Shown here: positions 37,970-47,151 of the stretch, piece after piece | Position numbering within the stretch: the first letter of the stretch is position 1 | Layout: the number at the start of each line of letters is the position of its first letter | Assembly: GCA_006969385.1 (NCBI GenBank) | Contig: CP030884.1 | Coordinates: 3,038,001-3,102,000, forward strand | Origin: Planctomycetaceae bacterium | GTDB taxonomy: Bacteria; Planctomycetota; Phycisphaerae; UBA1845; UTPLA1 | Direction: 5' to 3' | Length of the DNA stretch: 64,000 bases | Notes under the pieces: model-generated | Seen by the model: only the letters and a program-made list of their open reading frames with translations | Told to the model about the DNA's origin: nothing | The model's database searches: none | Program-made: the position numbers and the translations under genes

Positions 37970-38857
37970 CTATTTCTCCTCCCAATTCGCATTGCTGTTA
38001 CCGTCGAGCCCGAACGTCAATATACAAGTGCGGTCGGTGCAATTGTCGCTCACGTCCCAACCGTTCCAGTCGTACTGTGCCGCGATGCAATCGATTGATG
38101 TGATCGTCAGCCGGGTTCCTGACTTAAACGCAAGATGCAACACATCGCCATCCCAGGTTTGACTGCCGAGGCATTGCGTGTCGCATTCGTCATCCATGCA
38201 GTCCGCCGTCGGAGGGACACCGTTAAGCTCCGGGTCATGCAACCAACCAAAAACTTCCAATTTCACGTTGTATAGCCCGAGCCCCGAGTTACTGATAACA
38301 ATGGTCGGCATCGGCGCGAACCTGACCGTCACATCTTTGTCAGCGTTCATCAGTACGGTACCGACGCCCGTCTCCGGCATATTGTCAAAGTCGCCGCTCA
38401 TGCTGACGAACTCGATCTGATTGGTATCGTCAGATGAAGGAGGCACGGCACCCTGAAAGAGGTTTAGAATCTTTCCAGCATCATCAAAGGCGACGATTGA
38501 CACCGTCTTTCCGGCGTCGACATCTATTTCGAACACACGGTTCGGATTGTTCGACGTTCGAACGAAGCGATGGGCAACGCCGAACTGCTCGCTGTAGTTG
38601 CCATCGGCGCGCAGGGTTTGTGTATCGGCGATGAATGCCCAGATTTGAGCACCAAATAAAGTAGAACCGAATCCCGCGCCTTCCCAATTCACCGTCAAAC
38701 GGAAGCGGTCGCCGTTGGAATTGATGTTGTCATTGGTATTCGTGTTTTCGTTAGTGTTATCCATGGGATTCATCGTGGTGGGGCAATCACCGCCCAAAAG
38801 CACGACGACAAAAAAGGACGCCAAAGCAAATTGCCAGTTTCGTCGCGTCTGATTCAT
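37970..38857 (-). CDS. lipoprotein of unknown function with Asn/Thr-rich linker
   Basis: Protein of 295 residues from ATG 38857, chosen for AAGGAG ten bases upstream; the longer frame to 39061 has no signal. The signal peptide ends in a lipobox (VVLLGGDC), followed by an Asn-rich linker (NENTNTNDNINSNGDRF). The rest is beta-rich. A Cys-rich segment near the end (CMDDECDTQCLG ... CIAAQ ... CTDRTC) suggests disulfides outside the inner membrane. No family recognised. DGNSNANWE closes the protein. Confidence 0.65.
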   Translation of the reverse strand: MNQTRRNWQFALASFFVVVLLGGDCPTTMNPMDNTNENTNTNDNINSNGDRFRLTVNWEGAGFGSTLFGAQIWAFIADTQTLRADGNYSEQFGVAHRFVRTSNNPNRVFEIDVDAGKTVSIVAFDDAGKILNLFQGAVPPSSDDTNQIEFVSMSGDFDNMPETGVGTVLMNADKDVTVRFAPMPTIVISNSGLGLYNVKLEVFGWLHDPELNGVPPTADCMDDECDTQCLGSQTWDGDVLHLAFKSGTRLTITSIDCIAAQYDWNGWDVSDNCTDRTCILTFGLDGNSNANWEEK

Positions 38858-39443
38858 AAAGCGTCTCCTTGTAAATGTGTCGATAGCTTGCACCAATGTG
38901 AGACCTGCAATCTCGTCGATTGAACTGTGGGATTGCCGAGTGGTGTTGTTCATCCGTGATCGATCATTGGGAAATCGCGTTGCATCTAGTCGACACGGAC
39001 TCACCGATCTTCGCTTGAGAGAAACATCGTAATCATATTCAACAGCCCATGTCGTATGCAAGCATTGCCCCCAAACCGCAAGCCAAGTTCGTTACTCAGC
39101 TCTTCTGCTTGAGAGACGAGGTGGCAGGAAGGGGAGGGGGCGTTGGTCGTAAAGCTGCGGAGGGTGGTACAGTTGTGATCCTGGGTGCTTCTGGCATGCC
39201 TGTAGCCAGTGCTTTCGGGCGCACAGACATGGCGAAATTATCCAAATGTAATCGACCGTATCGTAGCGTTAGAATAAGTTCGAACCGACCGATTCGACCG
39301 GGATGAAATTGCGAAAACGCCAATTTGGTCAGCCGCTGTTTATAAAGCACGCTGCGCAAAAGACGCGGGCAGTAAGCTGGCACGCGGCGCGGAAGCTTGG
39401 CGTGAGCGCCTCCGCCAGTTTTCGCGACGTACCGTTGCTTGGC
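38858..39443. other. gene-free stretch upstream of the lipoprotein and downstream of kbl
   Basis: About 590 bases with no convincing gene on either strand. Short frames here lack ribosome sites and motifs. It presumably contains the promoter of the lipoprotein gene. No repeat family seen. Confidence 0.4.
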
Positions 39444-40631
39444 CTAAAGCTGACTAAACGCCTCCAACGCCCGATCCAAATGTTCCGTCTCATGCGCCGC
39501 CGAGATTTGCACGCGCAGGCGGGCCGAACCTTCCGGCACGACAGGGTAACCGAAGCCGATGACGAACACGCCCAACTCCAGCAGACGTTTGCTGGCGGCG
39601 ATGGCTTTGGAGGTTTCACCGAGAATGATGGGCGTAATGGCGCTGGGGCCTTCGACGGTCTCGAAGCCGCGGCTCTTAAGGCCTTCGCGCATGTAGTGCA
39701 CGTTCTCGCGCAGCTTTTCTACGCGCTTGTTATCGCGCGTCAAAATCTCGATCGCTTTGGTCGCCGCGCCGGCCGTGGCCGAGGGCACCGCATTGGAAAA
39801 TAGTTGCGGTCGCGATTTTTGTTCCATCAGTTCGATCAGCTTGCGGCTCGACGCGATATAACCGCCCGCCGCGCCGCCGAGCGCTTTACCGAGCGTGCCC
39901 GTCATGCAATCGATCTGACCGTGTACGCCGCAATGTTCGGCCACGCCCTTGCCCGTCGGCCCGCAGACGCCCACGCCGTGCGAATCGTCGACGATGAGCA
40001 GGGCGTCGTGCTCGTTGCATAGCTCGACGATCCGCGCGAGGTCGGCGATATCGCCTTCCATGCTGAACACGCCGTCGGTCACGACAAGCTTGTATTCGAT
40101 ATCCGACGATGCCTTCAGCAGTGCCTCCAGATTGTCCATGTCGCTGTGTTTATAGACTTTCGATTTGGATTGCTTGTTGATCTGTCGTCCGAGCCGGATG
40201 CCGTCGATGATCGACGCGTGATTGAGTTCGTCGCTGATAGCCATAACCGAGTCACCACCGGCGGCCATCAGCGTGGGCAACACCGCCTCATTGGCGTTCC
40301 AACATGACACGTACGTCGTTGCCGCTTCGCAACCCGAAAGCTTGGCGACGGCCGCTTCCAATTCACGGTGATAATCGAACGTGCCGCAGATGAACCGCAC
40401 CGACGCCGTACCCGCGCCCCATTTCTTTTGGCAAGCCAACGCCGCGTCCACCACTTCAGGGTCATTGGCCAAGCCGAGATAGTCGTTCGAACACAAGACG
40501 ATGACTTCGCCGATGCCTTCGATCGCCGAGACCGGCCCCATGGGGCGCGTGAGGTTTTTGATATTCTTGAACTGACCGGCGTTGGTGAGATTTGCCAATT
40601 CCTGATTGACGGCTTTCCAAAGGGACTTCAT
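39444..40631 (-). CDS. kbl: 2-amino-3-ketobutyrate CoA ligase / glycine C-acetyltransferase
   Basis: PLP-dependent alpha-oxoamine synthase of 395 residues from ATG 40631 (an upstream in-frame start at 40661 lacks support). It splits 2-amino-3-ketobutyrate with CoA into glycine and acetyl-CoA in threonine degradation. Features: VLCSNDYLGLANDPEVVDAA, GTASVRFICGTFDYHRELE (Kbl-like), ISDELNHASIIDGIRL, IVDDSHGVGVCGPTGKG and the PLP lysine in TGTLGKALGGAAGGY. The close relative BioF is the alternative; FICGTFDYHRELE and the 395-residue length favour Kbl. No tdh gene is next to it. Confidence 0.88.
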   Translation of the reverse strand: MKSLWKAVNQELANLTNAGQFKNIKNLTRPMGPVSAIEGIGEVIVLCSNDYLGLANDPEVVDAALACQKKWGAGTASVRFICGTFDYHRELEAAVAKLSGCEAATTYVSCWNANEAVLPTLMAAGGDSVMAISDELNHASIIDGIRLGRQINKQSKSKVYKHSDMDNLEALLKASSDIEYKLVVTDGVFSMEGDIADLARIVELCNEHDALLIVDDSHGVGVCGPTGKGVAEHCGVHGQIDCMTGTLGKALGGAAGGYIASSRKLIELMEQKSRPQLFSNAVPSATAGAATKAIEILTRDNKRVEKLRENVHYMREGLKSRGFETVEGPSAITPIILGETSKAIAASKRLLELGVFVIGFGYPVVPEGSARLRVQISAAHETEHLDRALEAFSQL

Positions 40632-40828
40632 CGTGGCACCTCTGAGATGATATTCGTGCAATCGAATGACCGACGGAAGCGCATTCAGCTATTCGGGCAG
40701 CGCTCGATGACATCAAAACGCGCGTTTGGAAATAACGCAGCCACCGGCCATTGGCCGGTGGCTAAATGAAGCCTGTCAACGTGGCGGTCAACGCGTGGCG
40801 TTAAGGAAGGAATATTCGGATCGCACGA

Positions 40829-41902
40829 TTATTCCTTACCGCCGGCTTCCTTCTGCTGCTGCGCCCAGCGTGCCTTTTGTTCGAGCGATGCGACGTTGTC
40901 GATGCGGGTTTTCATTTGGTTGAACAGCTTCAAGACGGGCTGCATCAGTTCTTTTTTCGCAGCTTCATCTTTCGGGTCGGCGGCATCGAACCGGGGTTTA
41001 TTGTCAGATAAATATTCCAGCGCTTTGCGATGGCTGTATTGATAGATCTGCGCCGCCGTCGCCTTCTGTTCATCGCTGAAATCGTAGTTGTTGCACCAGA
41101 CCTGATACGCCGCTTGCCATTCGTCGAGCGCCGGCGCTTCGGCAACGGGTTGGTTGCGCAGATTCGCCGGTACCTCCGGCGGCGGCGGGGAACTCACCGG
41201 CGGTTGTGCGGGCGTTTCTTTCTTGGCCGCGTCGACGTCGTCGGCTTTCGGATCGGGCTTGCGGCTCGGTTTCTCGGTCGGTTGCGGTGCGTCGCCGCCG
41301 AGCAGTTTTGCCTGCGCCGTCACCAAGTTATCCGTCATGCTCACATCTTCCATAGCAACGGGTTTCAATACCAAGCGATCCATGCGCGACAGTTCGAGCG
41401 CATCATCACCGAGCACCGGCTTGAAGAATGTCGCCATTTCGGCACGGCCTGTCTTAGCGCGACCGTCACCGACGATGGCTTCGGCTTGTTGCACGGCATA
41501 CGACAAGCTCATCGGTGCGTTTTCGTGAATGCGGTAAATCTGATCCTGGTAGTACGCGCGGAAGCGTTCCTTCTGCTCGGGCGAATACTGCTTCGGATCC
41601 TGCTGCGGCAGGGCGACGGCGATGGTGGCCGTCAATCGGCGCAGGTCGGTCTGATGGTCGCGCATATAATCGCGATGCAGCAACAGCTTCGCTTCCAGCG
41701 CGACGCGCAACTTTTCGACTTCGTCGTTATTGAGCTGATAAAACTTTTTGCAAAACGCGATGCGCTCGGGCAACAGCGTTTCGCGCTCGGGCAACACCTG
41801 CTTCGACTTGTCGCCGGGGGGTGTATCCTGGGCGTGGGCGCTTGCGGTCGCGAGGGTTGCCGTCAACAGCAGGGCGACAACGAGACGGTACACGGAGTTC
41901 AT
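40829..41902 (-). CDS. secreted hypothetical protein with Pro/Lys-rich linker
   Basis: Protein of 357 residues from ATG 41902 (GGGAG about 8 bases upstream). The signal peptide is YRLVVALLLTATLATASAHA. The mature part has a helical domain (about 35-200, DEVEKLRVALEAKLLLHRDY), a Lys/Asp/Pro-rich linker (about 205-245), and a second helical domain (about 255-350) ending in a charged tail. The two helical domains share a pattern of DEVEKL / DEQKAT and ...MQPVLKLFNQMKTRI, so an internal duplication is possible. No family recognised. Confidence 0.65.
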   Translation of the reverse strand: MNSVYRLVVALLLTATLATASAHAQDTPPGDKSKQVLPERETLLPERIAFCKKFYQLNNDEVEKLRVALEAKLLLHRDYMRDHQTDLRRLTATIAVALPQQDPKQYSPEQKERFRAYYQDQIYRIHENAPMSLSYAVQQAEAIVGDGRAKTGRAEMATFFKPVLGDDALELSRMDRLVLKPVAMEDVSMTDNLVTAQAKLLGGDAPQPTEKPSRKPDPKADDVDAAKKETPAQPPVSSPPPPEVPANLRNQPVAEAPALDEWQAAYQVWCNNYDFSDEQKATAAQIYQYSHRKALEYLSDNKPRFDAADPKDEAAKKELMQPVLKLFNQMKTRIDNVASLEQKARWAQQQKEAGGKE

Positions 41903-42059
41903 CGGTATGGCTCCCAAGGGATGGTTTGCTTATTGAATTCGCAGCCGTCCGCGGCATCCGCGACGGCTTCGTTTACCTCGCTCAAATTCTCGTTCTGCGG
42001 GGCGGATTCGTCAATAAATTGGGTCGCAGCGGCGGCGAACATGGCGGGGCGGTCGATGT

Positions 42060-43232
42060 TTACTCGAACCGCGTACTGCTGAAAATCTTCTGGTGTTCGC
42101 CCGAGCAGAAGCGGTCCGTCATGCCTGCGATGTAGTCACACACGACGCGGTGCCGCCCAAAATCCGGAATGCGATCGCGAAAACGGACGGGTAACAACTT
42201 CGTATCTTCGAGGTACGCTTCGAACAATTCGCGAATCAGCCGCTGCGCCTTGGCGTCCATCCGCACCACGCGCTGATGCCGGTAGACGCTTTCGAACAGC
42301 ATCTTTTGCAACGCCGCCAGCTTCTGATCGAACGCCGGCGAAAATCCGACAAGATCGTCTTCGCGACTGCGCGCGTCGTCACGATTCGTCACCTTCGCGG
42401 CTTTGATGCGCTTGCTGCTTTCAGCATATGCGTCTTCTGCGATCATGGCCGAGAGCGTATCGAGAATGGGCCGCCGCACGGCGTGAATCGGCGCATCGGG
42501 ATAGTGCTTGCGCACGGCACCAGCAGCTTCGCGCCATAGCTCCGCTGCTTCCAACGTTTGTTCGTCGAGCAAGCCGTAGAACAAGCCATCTTCGATATCG
42601 TGCAGGCTATACGCCACGGCGTCACCGACGTTTGCAACCTGCCCTTCGAGCGAACAGTTGGGCCCGCTTCCGAGTAAGTCGCTCACTTCCATACCCGGCA
42701 AGCCCGACTCGGTCGGTCGATCGTAACGCGTGCGATGCTTGATCAGCGCTTCGCGCACTTCAAACGTGAGGTTCAATCCGCGAAAACCGGGGTAGGGGTG
42801 TTCGAGATAATCGACCACGCGCAGCGATTGCAAGTTATGCTCGAATCCGCCGTGGTCGGCCATCAGTTCGTTCAGTGTTTTCTCACCCGCATGGCCGAAG
42901 GGCGAATGACCCAAGTCGTGCGCCAATGCGATGCTGCCGGCCAGCCGTGGGTTCAACCCCAGCAAGCGCGCCAACCGTTCACTATGCGCCGTCACCTCGA
43001 GCGTGTGCGTGAGCCTTGTGCGGTAATGATCGCCTTCGGCGCTCGTGACGACGACTTGCGTTTTCTGGCCCAACCGTCGAAACGCCGTGCACGACATGAT
43101 ACGATGACGGTCCAGCTCGAAAGGCGAATCTTCGCCGCGCTCGCTGCGCGCATGACGGCGACCGCGCGAGGCGTTGTCATGCTCGGCATACGCGGCGAGT
43201 TCGGGGCGATGTTCTTTGGCGTTCGCAGTCAT
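42060..43232 (-). CDS. dgt: dGTPase-like dNTP triphosphohydrolase
   Basis: HD-domain enzyme of 390 residues from ATG 43232 that hydrolyses dNTPs to nucleoside and triphosphate. HD motif residues: RTRLTHTLEVTAHSERLARL, then the paired HD in IALAHDLGHSPFGHAGE, and the later Asp in NVGDAVAYSLHDIEDGLFYG. The N-terminal SPFELDRHRIMSCTAFRRLG is typical of the Dgt-like type 2 subfamily. It starts about 28 bases after the HIT gene stop, so the two are an operon. Nucleotide-pool control fits the HIT neighbour. Confidence 0.94.
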   Translation of the reverse strand: MTANAKEHRPELAAYAEHDNASRGRRHARSERGEDSPFELDRHRIMSCTAFRRLGQKTQVVVTSAEGDHYRTRLTHTLEVTAHSERLARLLGLNPRLAGSIALAHDLGHSPFGHAGEKTLNELMADHGGFEHNLQSLRVVDYLEHPYPGFRGLNLTFEVREALIKHRTRYDRPTESGLPGMEVSDLLGSGPNCSLEGQVANVGDAVAYSLHDIEDGLFYGLLDEQTLEAAELWREAAGAVRKHYPDAPIHAVRRPILDTLSAMIAEDAYAESSKRIKAAKVTNRDDARSREDDLVGFSPAFDQKLAALQKMLFESVYRHQRVVRMDAKAQRLIRELFEAYLEDTKLLPVRFRDRIPDFGRHRVVCDYIAGMTDRFCSGEHQKIFSSTRFE

Positions 43233-43260
43233 GATGGAAGGGCACCCACCCATTTGGCAG

Positions 43261-43791
43261 TCATTTCTCTTCGGCCTCGCGCTGCAAATCCTGCCACGCG
43301 GCACACACGGCGTTATAGGCGCGTTCCATCGCCTGCGGTATCACACGCACGTCGCCCAGCACCGCCATAAAGTTGGTGTCCCCATTCCAACGCGGCACCA
43401 CATGCGTATGCAAATGGCCGGGCAAGCCCGCCCCCGCACAGCGACCGAGGTTAATGCCCACGTTAAACCCATGAGCCCCCACGGCCGCACCCAGCGCGAT
43501 CCGCGCGTCGCGTACGAGTTGATTCATCTCCAACAGTTCGGCGTCGTTCAAGTCGGTCATGTCGGCCTTGTGCGCCGTCGGCGCGATCAGCAGGTGACCG
43601 TTGGTGTAAGGGAAGCGGTTCATCACCACCAACATGTCGGCCCCGCGAAACACGACACCGTTCTTCGCGTCGTGTTCCGGCGAATTGAGATAGTCGCATA
43701 GAAAGCACTCACCGCCCGCCTCGGGATCGGCCAGTGACTCGATATATTCCATGCGCCACGGAGCCCAAAGGTTGGGGTGGAATTCGTTCAT
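43261..43791 (-). CDS. HIT family nucleotide hydrolase
   Basis: Histidine-triad protein of 176 residues. The N-terminal LWAPWRMEYIES and a Cys pair (CFLCDYL) are typical of Fhit-like/AP4A phosphorylase-like HIT members. The central sheet has VVMNRFPYTNGHLLIAPTAH, and the triad is in GHLHTHVVPRW. It would hydrolyse or phosphorolyse nucleoside polyphosphates or adenylylated products. It is followed by dgt. Confidence 0.94.
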   Translation of the reverse strand: MNEFHPNLWAPWRMEYIESLADPEAGGECFLCDYLNSPEHDAKNGVVFRGADMLVVMNRFPYTNGHLLIAPTAHKADMTDLNDAELLEMNQLVRDARIALGAAVGAHGFNVGINLGRCAGAGLPGHLHTHVVPRWNGDTNFMAVLGDVRVIPQAMERAYNAVCAAWQDLQREAEEK

Positions 43792-43839
43792 AGGTGGATA
43801 TGGTAATGGATGTGGAGGCGATGGCGAGGGAGGGAATGT

Positions 43840-43935
43840 CGGGCGTGAGTCGTGGGTCGTGAGATGTGGGTCTTGGGTCGTGAGTCTTGAGTCTTAAGAC
43901 GAAGGGCTTGGGGCTTGGGGCGTGAGGCTTGATCC
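43840..43935. repeat. low-complexity GT-rich tract with short imperfect repeats
   Basis: Alternating copies of GTGAGTCGTGGGTC, GTGAGATGTGGGTCTTGGGTC and GTGAGTCTTGAGTCTT, then GGGCTTGGGGCTTGGGG. No gene. It lies downstream of no obvious terminator, at the left edge of the 43.8-47.7 kb accessory zone. Confidence 0.6.
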
Positions 43936-43984
43936 ACGCGGCGTGCCGACAGAGCTGCGGCCTGTGGCCGCATGATCTCGAACA

Positions 43985-44057
43985 GTAGGGTGGGTTGTAC
44001 TCAACCCACCAAAACACGCGCGACATTCGATGGTGGGTTGAGTACAACCCACCCTAC
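43985..44057. repeat. 73-bp inverted-repeat element, copy 1
   Basis: Perfect 27-bp arms (beginning GTAGGGTGGGTTGTACTCAA and ending with the complementary sequence) around 19 bases (about AAACACGCGCGACATTCGA). Each arm is itself nearly palindromic (GGTGGGTTG / TCAACCCACC). A diverged copy lies at 47530-47600. The size and structure fit a MITE or REPIN. An unrelated palindrome (CTGCGGCCTGTGGCCGCATG) abuts it on the left at about 43950-43974. Confidence 0.8.
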
Positions 44058-44157
44058 GACTGACGGTGCCAACACGGGCGAATTCCGCGCGGTACGTGCC
44101 CGTCGCGTCCAGATAATGCGACGTCCTGCCGTGCCAGTGTCAGCAGCGAGGTCGGGG

Positions 44158-44535
44158 GAACTGCGCATAGCGACAAACGAAATGCAAATGCCGCAAAAGG
44201 AAGCACCGGCGCGACAAACGGAAGTGCAAACACCGAAAAACGAAGTGCGAATGCCACCAAAGGAAGTACCAACGGGGCAAAAGAAAGCACCGGCGCGGGA
44301 ATAGGAAGTGCGCTAAGCGATAAATGAAGTGCAAACGCGGCGTTGGTCACTTCATTCACGACATACTGCAGTTCAAACGCGGCATTTATCAGGTCGATTA
44401 CCGCGTGCTTCATGTCCATCGTGACGATAGCGGCGTCCATTGCGCCTTCTGACGGCCCCAGCGCGGTGGTCGCCACACCCAAAGCGACGTCGCATGGCCC
44501 GGGCGCGGTGGTGGATACACCCGTTGCGCGGGGTG
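44158..44535. repeat. degenerate 21-bp tandem array
   Basis: Nine clear units of exactly 21 bp at 44158-44346 (for example GAAGTGCGAATGCCACCAAA at 44242, GAAGTGCAAACGCGGCGTTG at 44326), each starting GAAG/AAAG. A more degenerate continuation keeps the same period to about 44535. Both strands stay open over long stretches: plus 43972-44304 reads as polar repeats (QMPQKEAPARQTEVQ), minus 44054-44539 as hydrophobic seven-residue repeats (FALRFSV, FALPFVA, PVLPFAA). No ribosome site or domain favours either, so I do not call a gene. Confidence 0.75.
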
Positions 44536-44691
44536 CCACGGGGCAGCTTGCTGCCCGTGCAGCGAGCGCAGAGTGAATTATTTTGATTCGTGATGAGTTC
44601 GACCGTATCGACGATCTCGGTCTGGAGCCTCACATCCCTTGTGACGTTTGGTAGTGCAGGCGAGGGGATCGGTGGGAGAAGGGCAATACTT

Positions 44692-44787
44692 GCCGACCGT
44701 GTGCCACGGTTTTATGAACCGTGCGGAGCGGGGCAAGACGCCGGCCGTGTGCCACTGTTTTTTGACCCGTGCGAGGCGGGGGGGACC
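44692..44787. repeat. two direct copies of a 48-bp repeat
   Basis: Copies at 44692-44739 and 44740-44787 share GCCG-CCGTGTGCCAC-GTTTT and CCGTGCG-GGCGGGG. Each contains a small internal hairpin. A related GTGGCACCGGTTTGCAACCG element occurs between xseA and xseB. Confidence 0.6.
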
Positions 44788-45808
44788 ACCGAGACATCCG
44801 TGCTTGGGGTGACTGTCAACGGGCTTGTTTCAACAGATTGGACATCGCCGCGTAAGCCGATGGTCGCTGGTGGGCACTGTTCGTAGAATGCTCTGTAGAA
44901 ACCCTTTCTTGTTGACAATAAGAGAATCATCAGATTGTGGACGATGTGTCGCAAGATGCATTCCGATTCGCGGCCCGGTTCGCTGGTGGCCGACAGAGCC
45001 GACCCGATTTTGCGCTTGTGTTGCGATATCGCCGCCTCCACATGCCAGCGGCTGCCGTAAAGCCTACGCGGAAATCGGCGGTGCAATTGTGCGCGATACT
45101 TTGTCTTGGGCTCGTGTTGATGCGGGCGACGCGGATTGATCGGAATAATCGTCGAACGAATCCCGAGTTGTTCGCGACTGTACCGATGATGCGCTTCGAC
45201 ATCGTACGCGCCGTCGGCGAACAAGCGATCGATCGGTAGATGACGTGCGGCTTGCGTGACGGCGGGAACGAAGCTGGGCGAATCCTGACACGGTCCGTAG
45301 CGCAAATGCATGCCGAATAACAAATACGATTCGTGATGCGCGACCATCGTCCACTTCGGATATCGCCGGTAACAGGTCATGCGGCCGGCGCGTTCGAGGA
45401 AGTGACGACTTACATGATGACTTTCCATACCGGTCGCATCAATGGACGCGTCATTCTTTTCTTGAATGAGGTCTACACGTCGAGCGAGATCGGCGACGGC
45501 AACGAGAAATTCTTCGAGTGCTGCTTTTTTAAAAAGCGCGCGTGTGCCTTCTGCAATGTCGTGTAATGCGGCACTCGTTCGATCTTCAGAATGCGCCGTA
45601 AATCAGATGAATCTCGCAAAATCTCCACGATACCGCGATAGTCGGTCTTGAAAAACAGCTTCAGCGCCAACATCGAGAATAACTGATGCTGCGTGAAATC
45701 CCGACGGGAGAACTTACCGGAGTAAGCCGGCAAGGACTGTTTCGACATCTTCACGGCCATCCTGGCCAACGCATTCGGTGACCGCGTCATGCTGCGTTTG
45801 GTTGACAT
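44712..45808 (-). CDS. IS5-like DDE transposase made by -1 frameshift
   Basis: Two overlapping frames. The first (45473-45808) has the N-terminal dimerisation/HTH part (QHQLFSMLALKLFFKTDYRG). The second (to 44712) has the catalytic part, with the first Asp in SIDATGMESHH, the second in LFADGAYDVEAHH and Glu in RWHVEAAISQHKRKIG. They join at codons TTA AAA AAG around 45524-45531, the canonical slippery heptamer A AAA AAG in the zero frame; a -1 slip continues as KKAALEEFLVAVADLAR. The fused protein is about 366 residues. Its last 55 or so codons lie outside the element's left terminal repeat, so the IS uses a stop from flanking DNA. Confidence 0.75.
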
Positions 45809-45874
45809 ACAAAAATAACGGCAGACCCGCCGTCACGACTTGAAGGGTTTCTACAGAGCATTCGTAGAACAGTG
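44875..45874 (-). mobile_element. IS5-like insertion sequence, about 1 kb
   Basis: Terminal inverted repeats of about 31 bp: CACTGTTCGTAGAATGCTCT at 44875 and its complement with a few mismatches (CACTGTTCTACGAATGCTCT) ending at 45874; the repeats continue GTAGAAACCCTT on both sides. One transposase with a frameshift. No target duplication is visible. The family placement rests on the DDE pattern and the length. Confidence 0.8.
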
Positions 45875-45933
45875 GCACGGTGGTGTTTCGGATTCTAGTA
45901 AGTGGATTTTTGACCGCCAGGAAGGCACACACA

Positions 45934-46404
45934 TCACTTTCTTAGCTGCAAACCACATTCTGAACAGATGCCGGTGTCAAAACCATGTATGATATATCCG
46001 CACCGAACACAGCGACCGCTAAATCTTCGCCAGATTCGACGCCCCATTTTCAAGACAACCACTAGCAGGTATGAAATCCAGTATAACGATGCCCAAGAAT
46101 GATACGGAATCACCAGTAGATCGCATATACGATCGACCCGATGCCCGTTGATGAATGCTTTATAGTTCCAAACAACTTTGTAAGGAAGAAATTTCCAAAA
46201 GGGCTTTTTGTCTCGAGACCAAGTCTGACTGAAGCCAGATTGTTCTATTACAATCACAATGCGACCGTTTTGGAGTCGCCAATGATCTCCCTGGGTTATC
46301 TTATAGGTTGCGTTCCGATTTACAGTTAAGCTAAGCAATAAACAAGCGGCAAAGAAACAGGTCGCTAATATCCACAGTATGATACTTCGCTTACTGGTCC
46401 TCAT
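45934..46404 (-). CDS. small membrane protein with C-terminal zinc ribbon
   Basis: Protein of 156 residues. N-terminal membrane segment (about 8-27, IILWILATCFFAACLLLSL), a soluble middle, a second hydrophobic stretch (about 100-118), and a C-terminal ribbon CVRCGYIIHGFDTGICSECG (Cys at positions of the CxxCGY...CxECG pattern common in planctomycete membrane proteins). Function unknown. A paralogous-looking gene lies just upstream in the same direction. Confidence 0.7.
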   Translation of the reverse strand: MRTSKRSIILWILATCFFAACLLLSLTVNRNATYKITQGDHWRLQNGRIVIVIEQSGFSQTWSRDKKPFWKFLPYKVVWNYKAFINGHRVDRICDLLVIPYHSWASLYWISYLLVVVLKMGRRIWRRFSGRCVRCGYIIHGFDTGICSECGLQLRK

Positions 46405-46509
46405 GATAAGCCTGGTCCATTGGTCGTTCCCCTGAGTGGGGGGCTATCTCGACTCACCCTACGTCAGGCGAATGCATCGCACGCACGATTGTTGGGTCGA
46501 TGATCCAAT

Positions 46510-46959
46510 CTACATGACCGGCGTATTGCACTCGGGGTATACTCCAGTTTCATTCAGCGTCAAATTGTACCCGCAGCCTTGGCAATGTCCTTTCGGAAAG
46601 CGCTGCCGCTTTGACCATAATACCCAGAAGGCGAGCCCAGCCAGACCAGTTAAAAGCCAATGAGGTATGCGGATATAGGGGCCGTTAATGGTGTTTGCGT
46701 TTGGCAAGTAATAGTAATCCTTTAGGTTTCGATCGAGATAAAACAAGATTGGTGTGGTGAAAAGCGGCCCCTCATTGGGTAGCGAAGAGAACCCGTATCG
46801 TTGCGACTTCACGGGCTCATAAAAGTACCCCCAACGATAAACTCGCAAGCGACTGTAGGATATCCTGATGCTGACGGCTTGAATAAGTGAGGCAATCCAA
46901 ACGAAACACGCAAGAGCAAAGCATGTAGCAGCTAGATATGTCGTAATCCTCAAGGCCAT
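46510..46959 (-). CDS. small membrane protein with degenerate zinc ribbon
   Basis: Protein of 149 residues, related in plan to its neighbour: N-terminal membrane segment (about 5-25), a second one (about 100-115), and a tail GHCQGCGYNLTLNETGVYPE followed by C. The third Cys of the ribbon is replaced by Tyr (VYPEC instead of VCPEC), which should weaken metal binding. AT-richer than surrounding housekeeping genes. Function unknown. Confidence 0.6.
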   Translation of the reverse strand: MALRITTYLAATCFALACFVWIASLIQAVSIRISYSRLRVYRWGYFYEPVKSQRYGFSSLPNEGPLFTTPILFYLDRNLKDYYYLPNANTINGPYIRIPHWLLTGLAGLAFWVLWSKRQRFPKGHCQGCGYNLTLNETGVYPECNTPVM

Positions 46960-46995
46960 ATCAATTGCCGCCCATCTGCTGTCGCTAGCAGCAAA

Positions 46996-47013
46996 GGCAG
47001 GTTCTCACCTGCC
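46996..47013. repeat. palindrome GGCAGGTTCTCACCTGCC, copy 1
   Basis: Seven-base arms around TCTC; the same 18 bases recur at 47675-47692, both followed by CTAC and AAA. A short dispersed hairpin repeat. Confidence 0.7.
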
Positions 47014-47151
47014 CTACAAACTGGGGTGACATGCGCCCCCTACAAGGGGAGCATGCCGAATCGGGAATGGGGCGGGCATTATTGAAGCTTGGCAAGCCGT
47101 CATTCGCGTATCACATGCTTGCCTTTAAGGGCAAGCAACCCCCCCGCTCGC

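Noticed and set aside
44158..44535. CRISPR array
   Set aside because: Units are contiguous 21-bp degenerate repeats without spacers, and no cas genes are nearby.
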